Shown here: in pieces, positions 16,895 to 26,458 of the stretch
Layout: every line of letters starts with the position of its first letter
Numbering within the stretch: the stretch's first letter is position 1
From: Planctomycetia bacterium
GTDB taxonomy: Bacteria > Planctomycetota > Phycisphaerae > UBA1845 > Fen-1342
Reading direction: 5' to 3'
NCBI GenBank assembly: GCA_015709575.1
Contig: CP054190.1
Coordinates: forward strand, 1,178,001-1,242,000
DNA length: 64,000 nucleotides
Translations under genes and position numbers: made by a program
Notes under the pieces: generated by a model
The model's input: only the letters and a program-made list of their open reading frames with translations
The model's database searches: none
What the model was told of the DNA's origin: nothing

Positions 16895-17932
16895 TCATGG
16901 TGACAGGTCGCGAGCCATCGTGAACGGCCAGAAGCGGTGCCGATCGGCCGGATGGTCCGTATAGGGGTGATTCCACAGCTTGTTGCCGCGGTCGTGCGCC
17001 CAGATGCGAACCCCCGGCATCGGCCACACGTCCAGTCGCCAGCCGTCGCCGCGCACGATCAGATCCCAGTTTGTTCCCACGGCCATTCGCGCCCGTGAGG
17101 ACTCGTCATCGACCGTCTCGATGGCCGTCGCGCGGGTTGCCCGGGCGCTGCCGTCGGCAAACAGCAGATTGTCCGTCAGTTCGCGTTGATGCCACCCTGC
17201 CGTGCGCACGAGGTCAGGGTTCACGACGCCGTTGTCCAGCCCGATCATGTTGAAGAACAGCGGCTCACCGAAGATCGGCAGTGTTCCGGGGGATGGGATG
17301 CTGCCGAGGCGGTGTCCCCACGGTCCGAGCGAAAACGCTCCGGCATACGGCTCCGACGCGCGCGGGAAGAGCGCGTACAGATTGGCCCGGTAGCTGTTGC
17401 CCAGCGTTTCGTAGCAGCCGCGCTCGGCGTTCTCATGCGGCGAGTCATCGACATGCGGGTCGGCTGGATAACCCCGATCCGAAGGGCATTGGAACAGGCG
17501 CATCGGATCCGATTGGCTCTCCGACTGGACCGCGCGCCGGTAGACGTAGCGCGTCAGCGGTCGTCCGCTCCCGCCCCACGGGGTTGAGTCATTCAGCAGA
17601 CGCGGCCCCTGGTTTGTCAGGAACGGCATCGTGGGCGTACGCCCGCCCGTCGCGAACCAGATCGCCGTGCGGCGCAGCCAGTAATCCTCCGGCGGCATGT
17701 AGGTCACCATCATCGGGTGCACGGGGATCACCAGCTCACGGGCGTCTTCCGTAGAATACGCCGTCGCAGCCACGCCGATGCTGGAGAGGTTCATCAGGCA
17801 GGTGGTGCGGCGGGACTGCTCGCGCGCTCCGCGCAGAGCAGGGATCGTGATCGCCAGCAGCAGAGCGAAGATCGCCACCACGACCAGCAGCTCAATGAGC
17901 GTGAAGGCGGAGTGTGGCGTGCGGCGGTTCAA
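16895..17932 (-). CDS. Prepilin-type N-terminal cleavage/methylation domain protein
   Basis: 345 residues. The N-terminus has the type IV prepilin signature AFTLIELLVVVAIFALLLAI, with Phe at the cleavage/methylation position and Glu5. The soluble C-terminal part is large, with CLMNLSSIGVAATAYSTED, a pattern typical of the numerous planctomycete DUF1559-like pseudopilins, and a Cys in LFQCPSDRGYP. It is likely processed by prepilin peptidase and anchored in the cytoplasmic membrane or assembled into pseudopili. No other secretion-system genes lie nearby, as usual for this family. Confidence 0.85.
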   Translation of the reverse strand: MNRRTPHSAFTLIELLVVVAIFALLLAITIPALRGAREQSRRTTCLMNLSSIGVAATAYSTEDARELVIPVHPMMVTYMPPEDYWLRRTAIWFATGGRTPTMPFLTNQGPRLLNDSTPWGGSGRPLTRYVYRRAVQSESQSDPMRLFQCPSDRGYPADPHVDDSPHENAERGCYETLGNSYRANLYALFPRASEPYAGAFSLGPWGHRLGSIPSPGTLPIFGEPLFFNMIGLDNGVVNPDLVRTAGWHQRELTDNLLFADGSARATRATAIETVDDESSRARMAVGTNWDLIVRGDGWRLDVWPMPGVRIWAHDRGNKLWNHPYTDHPADRHRFWPFTMARDLSP

Positions 17933-18143
17933 GGCGCACTCCGGTCACGAATGCTGCGAACGGCGGTACGGTCGGATGCGCCGCGCAGCGAGGAACTGAT
18001 TCTCCATCATATCGTTCGGTTCGAGGCCACTCCAAACCCGGCGATCCAATAGCGCCGGGATTCTCAGCCGCCCAACCACAGAGTGCACTGCTTCGACCGG
18101 CGCCTGGCCATCGCCGCAATCCTAACAAAAACCAAAACTCCGC

Positions 18144-18171
18144 TTGCAATCGTCCGATCCTGTGCTAGGAT
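18144..18171 (+). promoter_or_regulatory. Putative sigma-70-type promoter for the dGTPase-like gene
   Basis: TTGCAA at 18144 and TAGGAT at 18166-18171 are spaced 16 nt apart in an AT-richer patch. If real, transcription starts near 18178, ruling out ATG 18176 as start codon and favouring GTG 18281. Confidence 0.4.
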
Positions 18172-18280
18172 TCGTATGAGTTGGTTTGAGTTCGGCGTTG
18201 CGTCAGCCTTCCCCGCAGCGGTGACCTGGGTCTACGGCTGGGGCCGGCGTGCCCGCTTGGTACAGGTTGAGGGTTCAGTT

Positions 18281-19363
18281 GTGTTGGACCGAACCGAGCT
18301 TGATTCCCAGGCACTTTCTCGTGAGCACGAGGAGTCAATTGCGCCGTCGGAAGCGCTGGACGTCGATCGTCGGCGCGTCGTGATGTCGTCGGCATTTCGC
18401 CGGTTGCAGCACAAGGCACAGGTCTTCATCGGTGCTTCTTCGGATCACTTTCGTACCCGACTGACTCACACGCTGGAGGTGGCCGACGTTGCCCGTGAAC
18501 TGGCCCGATCCGTCGCAGCGAACGAGCGGCTGGCCGAGGTCATCGCCCTCGCGCACGATCTCGGGCACCCACCGTTCGGCCACGCCGGTGAGAGGGCGCT
18601 TGACCGGTGTCTGCATGAGCGTGGCGGGTTCGAGCACAACGCTCATTCGCTGCGCGTCGTCGAGCAACTGGAGCATCCGTATCCGGCCTTCCGCGGACTG
18701 AATCTCACCCGCGTCGTCCGCGAGTGTCTCGCGAAGCATTCCACCGCATTTGACGCGCCCGCTTCGCACCCGCTTCAGGACGGGCGTCCCGCACCGATCG
18801 AGGGACGGATCGCCGCGCTCGCCGATCAGTTGGCCTATACGCTGCACGACCTGCAGGACGGCGTACATGCCGGTCTGCTGTCGGCCGACGATCTTTCGCG
18901 GGTGTCGGCGTGGCGCGAGGCGTGGCGCGGTCCGTCGTCGCCAAGCGCTTCTGAGCTGCGCGCCCGGCTTCGTCCGACGGTGGATGAGATCCGCCGTGTG
19001 CTCGTGACTGCGATCGCGGCGTCCTTCCACTGCGGCCTGAACAGCGCGTCGCAGGGGGCGAGCCCGGAGGCCCTGGTGCGCGAACGCCTCGCGCCGCTCA
19101 GTGCCTTGCTGATGGATCGGGTTTATCGTAACCCGCAGGTGTGCCTGCGCGATCGTCGCGGTGCGCGTGTGCTTGCGGCAGTGTTCGAGGCGCATCTGGC
19201 GGACCCGCGCCGGCTGCCGGAGCGCTTTGGAAGGCGCGTTTCGGCGGAGGGGATTGACCGCGTGGTGACGGATTACGTCGCGGGGATGACTGATCGGTTC
19301 TGTCTGCGGGTGTATCGAACCGTCAAGGCGAGACGTTCGGGGAGTACCGCTGCCCAGCTGTGA
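18281..19363 (+). CDS. dGTP triphosphohydrolase-like HD-domain protein
   Basis: About 360 residues from GTG 18281, chosen for a GAGGG 7 nt upstream and the likely promoter at 18144-18171; longer starts exist at 18176 and 18083. It contains the family signature of dNTPases: SSAFRRLQHKAQVF, then the HD metal site RLTHTLEVADVAR...LAHDLGHPPFGHAGE, then GGFEHNAHSLRVVEQLE and ADQLAYTLHDLQDG. Known relatives hydrolyse dGTP or other dNTPs to nucleoside and triphosphate, trimming nucleotide pools. The length matches type 2 dGTPase-like proteins rather than E. coli Dgt. Confidence 0.88.
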   Translation: MLDRTELDSQALSREHEESIAPSEALDVDRRRVVMSSAFRRLQHKAQVFIGASSDHFRTRLTHTLEVADVARELARSVAANERLAEVIALAHDLGHPPFGHAGERALDRCLHERGGFEHNAHSLRVVEQLEHPYPAFRGLNLTRVVRECLAKHSTAFDAPASHPLQDGRPAPIEGRIAALADQLAYTLHDLQDGVHAGLLSADDLSRVSAWREAWRGPSSPSASELRARLRPTVDEIRRVLVTAIAASFHCGLNSASQGASPEALVRERLAPLSALLMDRVYRNPQVCLRDRRGARVLAAVFEAHLADPRRLPERFGRRVSAEGIDRVVTDYVAGMTDRFCLRVYRTVKARRSGSTAAQL

Positions 19364-19465
19364 TCGCTCACGCTTCGCGGGCGCGTTCCGATCGGATCAT
19401 CCGCAAGGCGGGGTTCCTCTGTCTCGGGTCGATGCCAGGTCGATTCGGAAGGCGCGCAGCAGGGT

Positions 19466-20302
19466 TTATCGCGACGTACCGTGGACCAGCCCATCCCACG
19501 GCGAACTGGCGCTGGCGTACAGTCGCCGGGGAATTCGACCGGCGCGCGCGGCGGCGAAGCCCGCCTCGAGCGCGTGGCGCATCGCGTGCGCCATCAGCAC
19601 CGGCTCCTTCGCGCCGGCGATTCCGGTGTTCAGCAGCACGCCATCCGCGCCCAGCTCCATCGCGATTGTTACGTCCGATGCGGTGCCGACGCCGGCGTCC
19701 ACGATCACCGGGTAGCTTGCGTCCGCACCCTTGAGCTGTTCCAGGATGATTCGGATGTTGTTCGGATTCAGCACGCCTTGTCCACTGCCGATTGGCGATC
19801 CCAGTGGCATGACGCTGGCCGCGCCGGCGTCCCGCAGTCGCCGCGCCAGTACGGGGTCGTCGCTGGAATAGGCGAGCACAATGAAGCCGTCGGCGACGAG
19901 CGTCTCGGTCGCGCGCAGCGTCTCGATCGGGTCCGGCAGCAGTGTTTGTCGATCGGCCAGCACTTCGAGCTTCACCCAGCGCGCGCCGGGGTTGCCCGCG
20001 CCCTCCAGCAGTTCGCGCCCCAGCCGCGCAGCGCGTACCGCGTCGTCAGCGGTGAAGCAGCCAGCGGTGTTCGGCAGGATCGTAAGCCGCGACAGGTCCA
20101 GGAAGTCGAGGATGCTTCGCCCGCGCTGATCGATCAGCCGCTCGCGCCGTACCGCGACGGTCACCACTTCGCAGCCCGAGGCGTCCAGAGCGGCCCGCAT
20201 CAGCTCGTAGTCCGGCTCGCCATCGCGCAGGTACTTGCCCGTGCCCACGAACAGGCGCGATCGAAAGGAAAAGTCCGCGATGCGAAGCGGCGGCGCATTC
20301 AT
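19466..20302 (-). CDS. thiG: Thiazole synthase ThiG
   Basis: 278 residues from ATG 20302. TIM-barrel thiazole synthase of thiamine biosynthesis, joining deoxyxylulose phosphate, dehydroglycine and sulfur from ThiS thiocarboxylate. Typical features: [14 protein letters not shown] at the start, [32 protein letters not shown] (with the Schiff-base-type Lys), [12 protein letters not shown] and [10 protein letters not shown]...[14 protein letters not shown]. It starts 1 nt after the stop of thiS, so the two are translationally linked. No thiamine riboswitch motif is visible upstream of thiS. The C-terminus ends normally. Confidence 0.95.
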   Translation of the reverse strand: MNAPPLRIADFSFRSRLFVGTGKYLRDGEPDYELMRAALDASGCEVVTVAVRRERLIDQRGRSILDFLDLSRLTILPNTAGCFTADDAVRAARLGRELLEGAGNPGARWVKLEVLADRQTLLPDPIETLRATETLVADGFIVLAYSSDDPVLARRLRDAGAASVMPLGSPIGSGQGVLNPNNIRIILEQLKGADASYPVIVDAGVGTASDVTIAMELGADGVLLNTGIAGAKEPVLMAHAMRHALEAGFAAARAGRIPRRLYASASSPWDGLVHGTSR

Positions 20303-20303
20303 C

Positions 20304-20516
20304 TCAACCGCCTCCCACGAGCGTGACGATCTCGACGCGATCCTGCGGACGCAGCACGGCCGACACGAAGTCGGCCCGACGGACCAGCCGCTCATTCACT
20401 TCGACCGCGACGCGCTGGGGGTGCAGGTCGTGCTCCGCCAGCAGCATCGCGATGCTGGATCCAGCGGCGATTTGTCGCGGCTCGCCGTTGACGGCGATGC
20501 CGATTGTTTCGCCCAT
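20304..20516 (-). CDS. thiS: Sulfur carrier protein ThiS
   Basis: 70 residues from ATG 20516. A ubiquitin-like beta-grasp protein ([21 protein letters not shown]...[13 protein letters not shown]) ending in LVGGG, the C-terminal diglycine that is adenylated and converted to thiocarboxylate as sulfur donor to ThiG. The frame is open 28 codons further upstream, but the ATG at 20516 gives the standard family length. Coupled to thiG. No thiF or thiO lies in the immediate neighbourhood. Confidence 0.92.
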   Translation of the reverse strand: MGETIGIAVNGEPRQIAAGSSIAMLLAEHDLHPQRVAVEVNERLVRRADFVSAVLRPQDRVEIVTLVGGG

Positions 20517-20870
20517 GCGGGCATTATAGGTGAGCCGTGCGTGTTCGGCGCAGGCGGCGTCCTGCCGCCACGATGTCGTCGCGCCAGGCTTCATAGGCAA
20601 ATCGGTGATGGGTGGCGGTCGCGCGGGCCGATCTTCCGCTCCCCCAACGTGAGCGGCTCAAGCCCGCGCGATTGACGCCTGATCGGTGATGTGCGGACCC
20701 GCGACAGATTCTGTGGCGGTCCGGTCGAACCGGAAACGAGGAGGGCGGCGGTGAATCCGCTCCGCGACCGCCCCCTCCTCACCGGTTGTCGGCGGCATTG
20801 CTCCCCAAGGCCGGCCGACACTCCCCAGCGCAGATCATCAGAATTCGTGCCGCCTCGGCGGCGGACGGTG
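20517..20870 (-). other. Intergenic region with a strong GC-rich hairpin
   Basis: About 350 bases upstream of thiS and downstream of the coiled-coil gene. At 20738-20780 a long hairpin (GAGGAGGG pairing with CCCTCCTC, continued by GGCGG/CCGCC with one bulged C; 13 pairs, 16-nt loop) could act in termination of the coiled-coil gene, but it lacks a T-run. No TPP-riboswitch core was found before thiS. Confidence 0.4.
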
Positions 20871-21143
20871 CTATTCGGCGTTCTTCCCCGGATCCTGCTC
20901 CAGCATCTTGCGTAGATAGGCGTTTTCGCGGCGGGTCGCTTCGAGGTCGAACATCAGGTACTTGATGGACAACCGCAGAAAATCGAGGCTCTCCTGCAAC
21001 CCCCGCACGCTCTTCTTGATGTCCTCGTGCCGCTGCTGCGTCTCCGCCGCCAACTCGCGCAAACGCGAACGCTCGGCTTCCGGAAGCGTGTCGATCTCGG
21101 CGACCAACTCGCTGAGCTTCTTCTGGAACGTAGCTTCGTCCAT
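20871..21143 (-). CDS. Small coiled-coil protein
   Basis: 90 residues, preceded by a strong GGAGGA ribosome binding site 6 nt before the ATG. Nearly all helical with heptad character (LSELVAEIDTLPEAERSRLR...ESLDFLRLSIKYLMFDLEAT), and acidic/basic residues in register. No membrane segment or enzyme motif. Similar small coiled-coil proteins occur in planctomycetes, but their role is unknown. It stands alone between the thi genes and proC on the same strand. Confidence 0.7.
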   Translation of the reverse strand: MDEATFQKKLSELVAEIDTLPEAERSRLRELAAETQQRHEDIKKSVRGLQESLDFLRLSIKYLMFDLEATRRENAYLRKMLEQDPGKNAE

Positions 21144-21634
21144 CGCGATTCCTCCGGAGGATCGCGGCTCGCTTCCGAGCCGACTTCTTTCCGCATCAGG
21201 GCGCGCCGGTCGCGGAACAGCCCGCAGCCCGCATCGCCGTGCAACGTTGGGTGCAGAGCAACCGCCGTGCCGAAATTGCCGGCCGGGAGCGATTTTGTTT
21301 TGTAGATTTCTAAAGCCCCGCCCTCATTCGGCCGATCAGGCGCCCCCGCACTTGTTATCGGGGCGCTCCCGCGCGCGTGGCAGGGGGTAGGTGGCCAGTC
21401 GAGGAGCGGCCGACATCGCAGAGCCGGTAACGCGAGGCGCGTGTTCACGCAGCGCGACGCGCTGTTGCCGGTGTGCATCACCCGGTGACGGCGGGGTCCT
21501 GATATAAGGGCGCAGCCAGCGCCGCCTGGCGATGATGGAATTTATTATCGCAAGGAGAATGGCCCCCAGGGTACCTGCAGCGCTTGCGGTGCTCGCACGA
21601 TGTGGCGTCCGTGCCACGCCCCGCGCGGGGCCGA
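21144..21634 (-). other. Intergenic region, nothing recognised
   Basis: About 490 bases between the coiled-coil gene and proC. It has a short AT-richer patch (TTGTTTTGTAGATTTCTAAAG at 21295-21315) that may include promoter elements for the coiled-coil gene. Frames here lack domains or ribosome binding sites. Confidence 0.45.
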
Positions 21635-22435
21635 TCACCCGCGGGCCAACTCGGCCCCCCGCGCCGCCGCGCACTGAACCGCACGTCGGATGATGTCCGC
21701 GAATCCGGATCGATCAAGTGATTCCAGCGCCGCCGCCGTCGTGCCCGCCGGTGACGTGACGGCGGCCCGCAGTTGTGCTGCACTCGCGCCGCTCGCCTCC
21801 AGCAAGCGGGCGGCGCCGATCAGCGTCTGCCGTGCCAGCAGCTCGGCCGCCTGCGGCGCAAGTCCCTCGGCTGCACCGGCTGCGCTCAGGCACTCCACCA
21901 GCTCGTAGAAGTAGGCCGGGCCTGATCCGGACACCGCCGTCACCGCGTCGAATTGATCCTCCGGCAGCGCAAGCGTCACGCCGCCCGATTCAAAGATCCG
22001 CCGCACGACCGTCTCGTCCGCGTCGTTCGCGCGTGAACCGCGGCAAACCACGCTGACGCCCGCCCCGACCGTCAGCGGCGTGTTGGGCATCACGCGCACC
22101 ACGCGCGCCCCGGGAACCTGCGCTTCGATCCAGCGCGTTGTTATTCCCGCCGCGATCGAAACAAGCAGCGCGGACGGTGGTTGTCCCGATGCTGCCATCG
22201 AGCGCAGCGCTTCCGCCATGACTTGCGGCTTGACCGCGAGAATCACAATGTCCGCACCGGCGGCCACGGCTGCGTTGTCCCAGGCTGCGATGACCCCCAG
22301 ATGCCGACAGGCGGTGCGCCGCGCCTCATCCGGTTCTGAGACGCGCACGTTGTCCCGTTGCGCCAGCCCCGCGCGCAGCACGGCCGCGATCGTCGCCTGC
22401 GCCATGTTCCCGCCGCCGATGAACCCGAGCTTCAT
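21635..22435 (-). CDS. proC: Pyrroline-5-carboxylate reductase
   Basis: 266 residues from ATG 22435. Rossmann NAD(P)-binding start [35 protein letters not shown] and the family signature near the end ([20 protein letters not shown]). It reduces pyrroline-5-carboxylate to proline, the last step of proline synthesis. The ATG overlaps the stop of moaC (ATGA), so the two are co-translated although their pathways are unrelated. All expected motifs are present. Confidence 0.94.
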   Translation of the reverse strand: MKLGFIGGGNMAQATIAAVLRAGLAQRDNVRVSEPDEARRTACRHLGVIAAWDNAAVAAGADIVILAVKPQVMAEALRSMAASGQPPSALLVSIAAGITTRWIEAQVPGARVVRVMPNTPLTVGAGVSVVCRGSRANDADETVVRRIFESGGVTLALPEDQFDAVTAVSGSGPAYFYELVECLSAAGAAEGLAPQAAELLARQTLIGAARLLEASGASAAQLRAAVTSPAGTTAAALESLDRSGFADIIRRAVQCAAARGAELARG

Positions 22436-23007
22436 GCCCCGACCCTGCGACGGTTCGTCGAGCGCTTCTTTCCGCCTGTGCCCGCTCCCACGACTGCGGA
22501 TCGGGAGCTGCCGTCGGCACGATTCCACTCGCCGCTACGCCCGCCGCGCTTGTGTTCCAGCCGGATCGGCCCGATCACGATCCCCCGGTCCACCGCCTTG
22601 CACATGTCGTAGATCGTGAGTGCCGCCACGCTGGCCGCCGTCAGCGCCTCCATCTCGACACCCGTCCGCCCCAGTACGCGGACTTCAGCACGGATGGTTA
22701 CGCTGCGCGGCGGAGTAATCGTGAGGTCCATCGCGACGTGCTCCGGCGACAGTCCATGACAGAGCGGAATCAGCTCGCTGGTGCGCTTGGCCGCGAGAAT
22801 GCCCGCGATTCGCGCCGCGGCCAGCGCGTCGCCCTTGCGACTCACCCCGGACCGCAACAACTCGAGGGCCGTCCGGCTCATCGTCACGCGCGCCGACGCC
22901 ACCGCCACGCGCAGCGTCACCGGCTTGTCGGCCACGTCCACCATTTTGACCCTTCCGGCCGCGTCGATGTGCGTGAGCGCCGGCTGCCGGCGTGCGGATC
23001 GCGTCAC
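22432..23007 (-). CDS. moaC: Cyclic pyranopterin monophosphate synthase MoaC
   Basis: 191 residues. Typical MoaC start ([21 protein letters not shown]), the RKGD segment, [13 protein letters not shown] and [20 protein letters not shown] with catalytic Lys in MCKAVDRG. It makes the pterin ring precursor of molybdenum cofactor. A C-terminal extension of about 30 basic residues ([20 protein letters not shown]...) is not part of the family; it ends inside the proC start. No other Moa gene is near, so Moco genes are scattered. It overlaps the PLP-enzyme gene by 4 nt. Confidence 0.94.
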   Translation of the reverse strand: MTRSARRQPALTHIDAAGRVKMVDVADKPVTLRVAVASARVTMSRTALELLRSGVSRKGDALAAARIAGILAAKRTSELIPLCHGLSPEHVAMDLTITPPRSVTIRAEVRVLGRTGVEMEALTAASVAALTIYDMCKAVDRGIVIGPIRLEHKRGGRSGEWNRADGSSRSAVVGAGTGGKKRSTNRRRVGA

Positions 23008-24116
23008 GACTTCACTCCTTCAGCGCCGGGCCGTTCCAGCGCCGGTCGCAGTGCTTCGGTCCATGCGAAGTTCGAAAACGCGCCGCCAGTATGTAGAAAG
23101 ACCACCGGGCGCGAAACGCCCAGCCGCCGCTGCTCCACTCCGCGCGCCAGCCCGACCATCGCCTTCGAGGTGTACACCGGATCGAGGATCAGGCCCTCGC
23201 TGCGTGCGAGCCGACCGATCAGCGCAACCGCTTCCGGATACGGCGTCGCGTATCCCTCGCCGATGCAATCATCGATCAGCCCCGCGTGGATCTCGGTGTG
23301 CAGGTCGCGCCGACAGCGGTCCGGCAACTGAAAGGCGTCGCAGGTCGCATGGCACAACGAGGCCAGCGCGGCGCGGTGATACGCGGCGTCGTCACTGACG
23401 GGCACAAAGTGAAGCCGTACGTGATCCAGCCGATGCAGCCGCCGTCCCAGCAGCAATCCCGCGGCTGTCCCTCCGGATGAAACCGCCGTCATCAGATCGC
23501 AATTTTCGATCCCGGACGCGGCCAACTGCTCGGCCAGCTCGGCCGCTGCGCGAATATAACCCCAGCAGCCCAGCGGCTCTGATGCGCCGGTCGGCGTGAA
23601 TCCAGGCCGGCGTCCGGCGCTTCGCAGCCGCGCAAGTGACGCCGAAATAATCTCCTCGCGCCGCGCGGCATACTCACTCGCATCGTGCGCTTCAAATGTA
23701 GCGCCGAACAGCCGCTGCAAGAGGTGATTTCCCTGCGGCGGGTCGATGGACATGGGCAGCCGCGTTGTGTCGCCGCTCCCAGCGGTCACTCCGGCCCGCG
23801 GTGCTGCGGGTGAGCCCGTGCCGCGTGGCGGACGAAGTATCAGGTGGCAGTGCAGCCCCAGACGGGCGCAAGCCGCCGCGGCCGCCCGGCAGTGATTCGA
23901 ATGGGCCGTTCCCTCCGTGACCAGCGTATCCAGCCCGTCGCGGCGCAGCTTGGCGAGGATGTACTCGAGCTTGCGGATTTTGTTGCCGGAACACTCCAAA
24001 CCGGTCAGATCATCGCGTTTGATCCAAACCTGTGCGTCGCCGAAGCAGCGCTCCAGCCGGCGCAGCGGCGTCGGCAGCTCGGCCAGTATTTCCCGCGGCG
24101 GCTCCAGCGATGTCAA
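23004..24116 (-). CDS. PLP-dependent enzyme of the D-cysteine desulfhydrase / ACC deaminase family
   Basis: 370 residues. Fold type II PLP enzyme: [20 protein letters not shown] contains the Schiff-base Lys, [17 protein letters not shown] follows the substrate loop, [12 protein letters not shown] is the phosphate-binding loop and [10 protein letters not shown] lies near the end. Family members deaminate D-cysteine or 1-aminocyclopropane-1-carboxylate; substrate cannot be told from this sequence. First gene of a run with moaC and proC, with overlapping junctions, suggesting one operon. Confidence 0.85.
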   Translation of the reverse strand: MTSLEPPREILAELPTPLRRLERCFGDAQVWIKRDDLTGLECSGNKIRKLEYILAKLRRDGLDTLVTEGTAHSNHCRAAAAACARLGLHCHLILRPPRGTGSPAAPRAGVTAGSGDTTRLPMSIDPPQGNHLLQRLFGATFEAHDASEYAARREEIISASLARLRSAGRRPGFTPTGASEPLGCWGYIRAAAELAEQLAASGIENCDLMTAVSSGGTAAGLLLGRRLHRLDHVRLHFVPVSDDAAYHRAALASLCHATCDAFQLPDRCRRDLHTEIHAGLIDDCIGEGYATPYPEAVALIGRLARSEGLILDPVYTSKAMVGLARGVEQRRLGVSRPVVFLHTGGAFSNFAWTEALRPALERPGAEGVKS

Positions 24117-24281
24117 TCCGCACCTCCGATGGCCCGCTGGCGGGCTGCTCTCGCCGACATCCGCGCACTCGGCGCTCTGCGGCGCGGTAGGGCCGTGGCG
24201 TCATGGTACCATTCCGCCCGATTCGTCGCGCCACACCGCGCACCATGCGCCGGGAACGCGGCGCAGCGAGGGTTTGCAGCC

Positions 24282-24923
24282 GTGTCGGGATCGTCTGCGT
24301 CAGACCGCTCCGGAATTGCTCACCCGCCAGGCCGGGCATCGCAGCGCGGCCGTCGGCGAACGCTGCTGATCGTCACGCTGGCGGCCTTTGTGGTCGTGGG
24401 TTTCGTGGTATCGAGCTGGCTGCGCGGTGGCGGCCTGCCGGGGGTCTCGCTTGCGGCGGTCGAGTTGAACGTCGGGCTGCTGAAGTCGGAGGAGACTCAC
24501 TTCCTCGGGCGCGACGTCTGGGAGCACACCTTCGGCGTGCGGGAGGATGCGCCGGCCTATTCGCTTTACGTCGACGAGCGCGGGCGTACGATTGGATTCG
24601 CCGCCATGCTGGAGTTTGACGCGGATCGAAGGGCCGTTGCACCGGACTCGCTTCGACCGGCGCTTGAATTCCTGAAACGCTACGTCGGCGACCTCGGCCT
24701 GGCGGAGTTCGCGCCGGCGCCCGCCCGCGACGCAAACACGCCCGCCAATGCCGTGTCGCGCGAGACCCGCCGCGTGATTCGCGGAATGAACGTATGGCTG
24801 CTGGAATATGGGGAATATGAAGCAAGCGGGGCGGCGAGTCCCGCCCGGCTCGTGCGCAGCCGGTCGTACGTCGTGGTGACGAATCCCGGCTGGCCGATCC
24901 CGGAGGGGGTCAACGCGCGCTGA
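24282..24923 (+). CDS. Single-pass membrane protein of unknown function
   Basis: 213 residues from GTG 24282, preceded by GAGG; ATG 24129 would add 51 Arg/Ala-rich residues without a domain. A basic stretch is followed by one membrane helix (TLLIVTLAAFVVVGFVVSSWL) and a soluble 165-residue domain of alternating beta and helix (VELNVGLLKSEETHFLGRDV). Not recognised. The 3' end overlaps the convergent livM gene by 14 nt. Confidence 0.55.
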   Translation: MSGSSASDRSGIAHPPGRASQRGRRRTLLIVTLAAFVVVGFVVSSWLRGGGLPGVSLAAVELNVGLLKSEETHFLGRDVWEHTFGVREDAPAYSLYVDERGRTIGFAAMLEFDADRRAVAPDSLRPALEFLKRYVGDLGLAEFAPAPARDANTPANAVSRETRRVIRGMNVWLLEYGEYEASGAASPARLVRSRSYVVVTNPGWPIPEGVNAR

Positions 24924-26409
24924 CGCGCGACGGGGCGGTGCGCGGCGCGTGTCGGCGATGGGGCAGGAAGTCCCAGATTTCCTTCAGCCCGAACAGGCCC
25001 TGCGGACGAAAGATCATCACCGTGACCAGCAGCAGCGCGTAGATCACCATGCGATAGTCGCCGAGCCGCAACGGTATCTCCGTCGGTCCGAAGCGCACCA
25101 CCGGGTACTTCAGCGCCAGCCACCGGACCAGTTCCGCGAAGGCTACCACGCCGGCCACGAACAGCACGCCGCGCAGCACGTCCCGTCGCAGGATGCAGAA
25201 CACCACCAGCAGCGCGGCGTATACCAATTCATATCCGGCCACCTGAATCGACAGCAGCGGGAAAGAGAATGCGAACAATCCGGCCGATCGGCAGGCCTCC
25301 AGCGCCACGGCTGACGTGGCGATCACGACCAGGTCGCGCCAGTTGTCGCGTGGTGTCAGGGCGACACGCGCCAGGCCGATGTACAGCGCCAGGTACCAGA
25401 CGTGCGTCGGGTCGCGCAGCCATTCGGCCATCACCGTCAGCAGCACGGCCGCCAGCGTCGCGCCGCTGATGGATCCCATTCCGCCCAGCACCACGATGAT
25501 GATCACGTCGAAGCTGCGCATGAATCCGGCGTCAAGCGGGCGCAGGATCGTGCCCGGCTGATGGGCGTACAGGGCGCCGGCCAGGCCGGCGAAGAACGCG
25601 GCAAAGACGAACGCGCGCACCTTGTAGAGCGTGATGTTCACGCCCATCGCCTGGGCAGCGGTCTCATCCTCGCGGATCGAGAGCAGCGCCCGGCCGGTGG
25701 CCGATTGCTTGAGGCGATAGGCAAACACGAGCGTGACGGCGACGAACGCATACACCCAGAACAGCGACGTATATTTCGGGACGTCGGTGAAGCCCTGCGC
25801 GCTGCCCAGCGGAAGCGGCAGCCAATCAGCAGCGCTGGCCGCGCGCATTTCGTCGATGTCGTAGAACTGCCGGTTGGATCTCTCCAGCAGCACGCGGCAG
25901 ATTTCGCCGAAGCCGAGGGTGACGATCGCCAGGTAGTCCCCGCGCAGGCGCAGCGACGGCAGGCCGACCAGGTATCCCGCGCCGGCCGCGACCAGTCCGC
26001 CGACGATCGCCGCACCCACGAAGAGCCAAGCGCCGAGGGGCGGCAGATGCGGAAACGGCCAGATCGTTGAAACCGGCGTTTCGACCAGGAGCGCCTCACC
26101 CCACAGGGCCATCGTGACGTAATAAGTCAGGGCGGCTGAGACGTATCCGCCGATGGCGAAGAACCCGGCGTGCCCGATCGAGAACTGGCCGGTGTAGCCG
26201 TTGACGATGTTGAGCGACACGGCCAGCACGATCGCAATGCCGACGTCGATCATCACCCGCAGGTGGTAGCGATCGAAGGAGCGCCCGGCGAACTCGTCGA
26301 GCAGCGCGGCGGCGCAAATCATCAGGATCAGCGGGATCAGCGCCGCGGACAGCGCCAGCAGCATCGATCCGCGCAGCGACCGGGCATGATCCTGAATCTG
26401 CGACTTCAC
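24910..26409 (-). CDS. livM: Branched-chain amino-acid ABC transporter permease LivM
   Basis: 499 residues from GTG 26409, chosen for AAGGA at the right distance; the frame is open upstream without domain. LivM-type permease with about ten membrane segments: VSLNIVNGYTGQFSIGHAGFFAIGGY, the GLPSLRLRGDYLAIVTLGFGEI cytoplasmic EAA-like loop, and GGMGSISGATLAA. A long C-terminal region (about 130 residues) adds further hydrophobic helices beyond the usual about 320-420 residues. Works with LivH, LivK and two ATPases. It is the last visible liv gene; no livG/livF follows. Confidence 0.9.
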   Translation of the reverse strand: MKSQIQDHARSLRGSMLLALSAALIPLILMICAAALLDEFAGRSFDRYHLRVMIDVGIAIVLAVSLNIVNGYTGQFSIGHAGFFAIGGYVSAALTYYVTMALWGEALLVETPVSTIWPFPHLPPLGAWLFVGAAIVGGLVAAGAGYLVGLPSLRLRGDYLAIVTLGFGEICRVLLERSNRQFYDIDEMRAASAADWLPLPLGSAQGFTDVPKYTSLFWVYAFVAVTLVFAYRLKQSATGRALLSIREDETAAQAMGVNITLYKVRAFVFAAFFAGLAGALYAHQPGTILRPLDAGFMRSFDVIIIVVLGGMGSISGATLAAVLLTVMAEWLRDPTHVWYLALYIGLARVALTPRDNWRDLVVIATSAVALEACRSAGLFAFSFPLLSIQVAGYELVYAALLVVFCILRRDVLRGVLFVAGVVAFAELVRWLALKYPVVRFGPTEIPLRLGDYRMVIYALLLVTVMIFRPQGLFGLKEIWDFLPHRRHAPRTAPSRVSAR

Positions 26410-26458
26410 GGAGCAGCGTTCCTTCTGCAACGGCGTCGGCGGCCGCACGACGGATGGA

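Noticed and set aside
20517-20870. TPP riboswitch before thiS
   Set aside because: The conserved CTGAGA and ACCTGA-type core elements are absent from the minus strand upstream of thiS.
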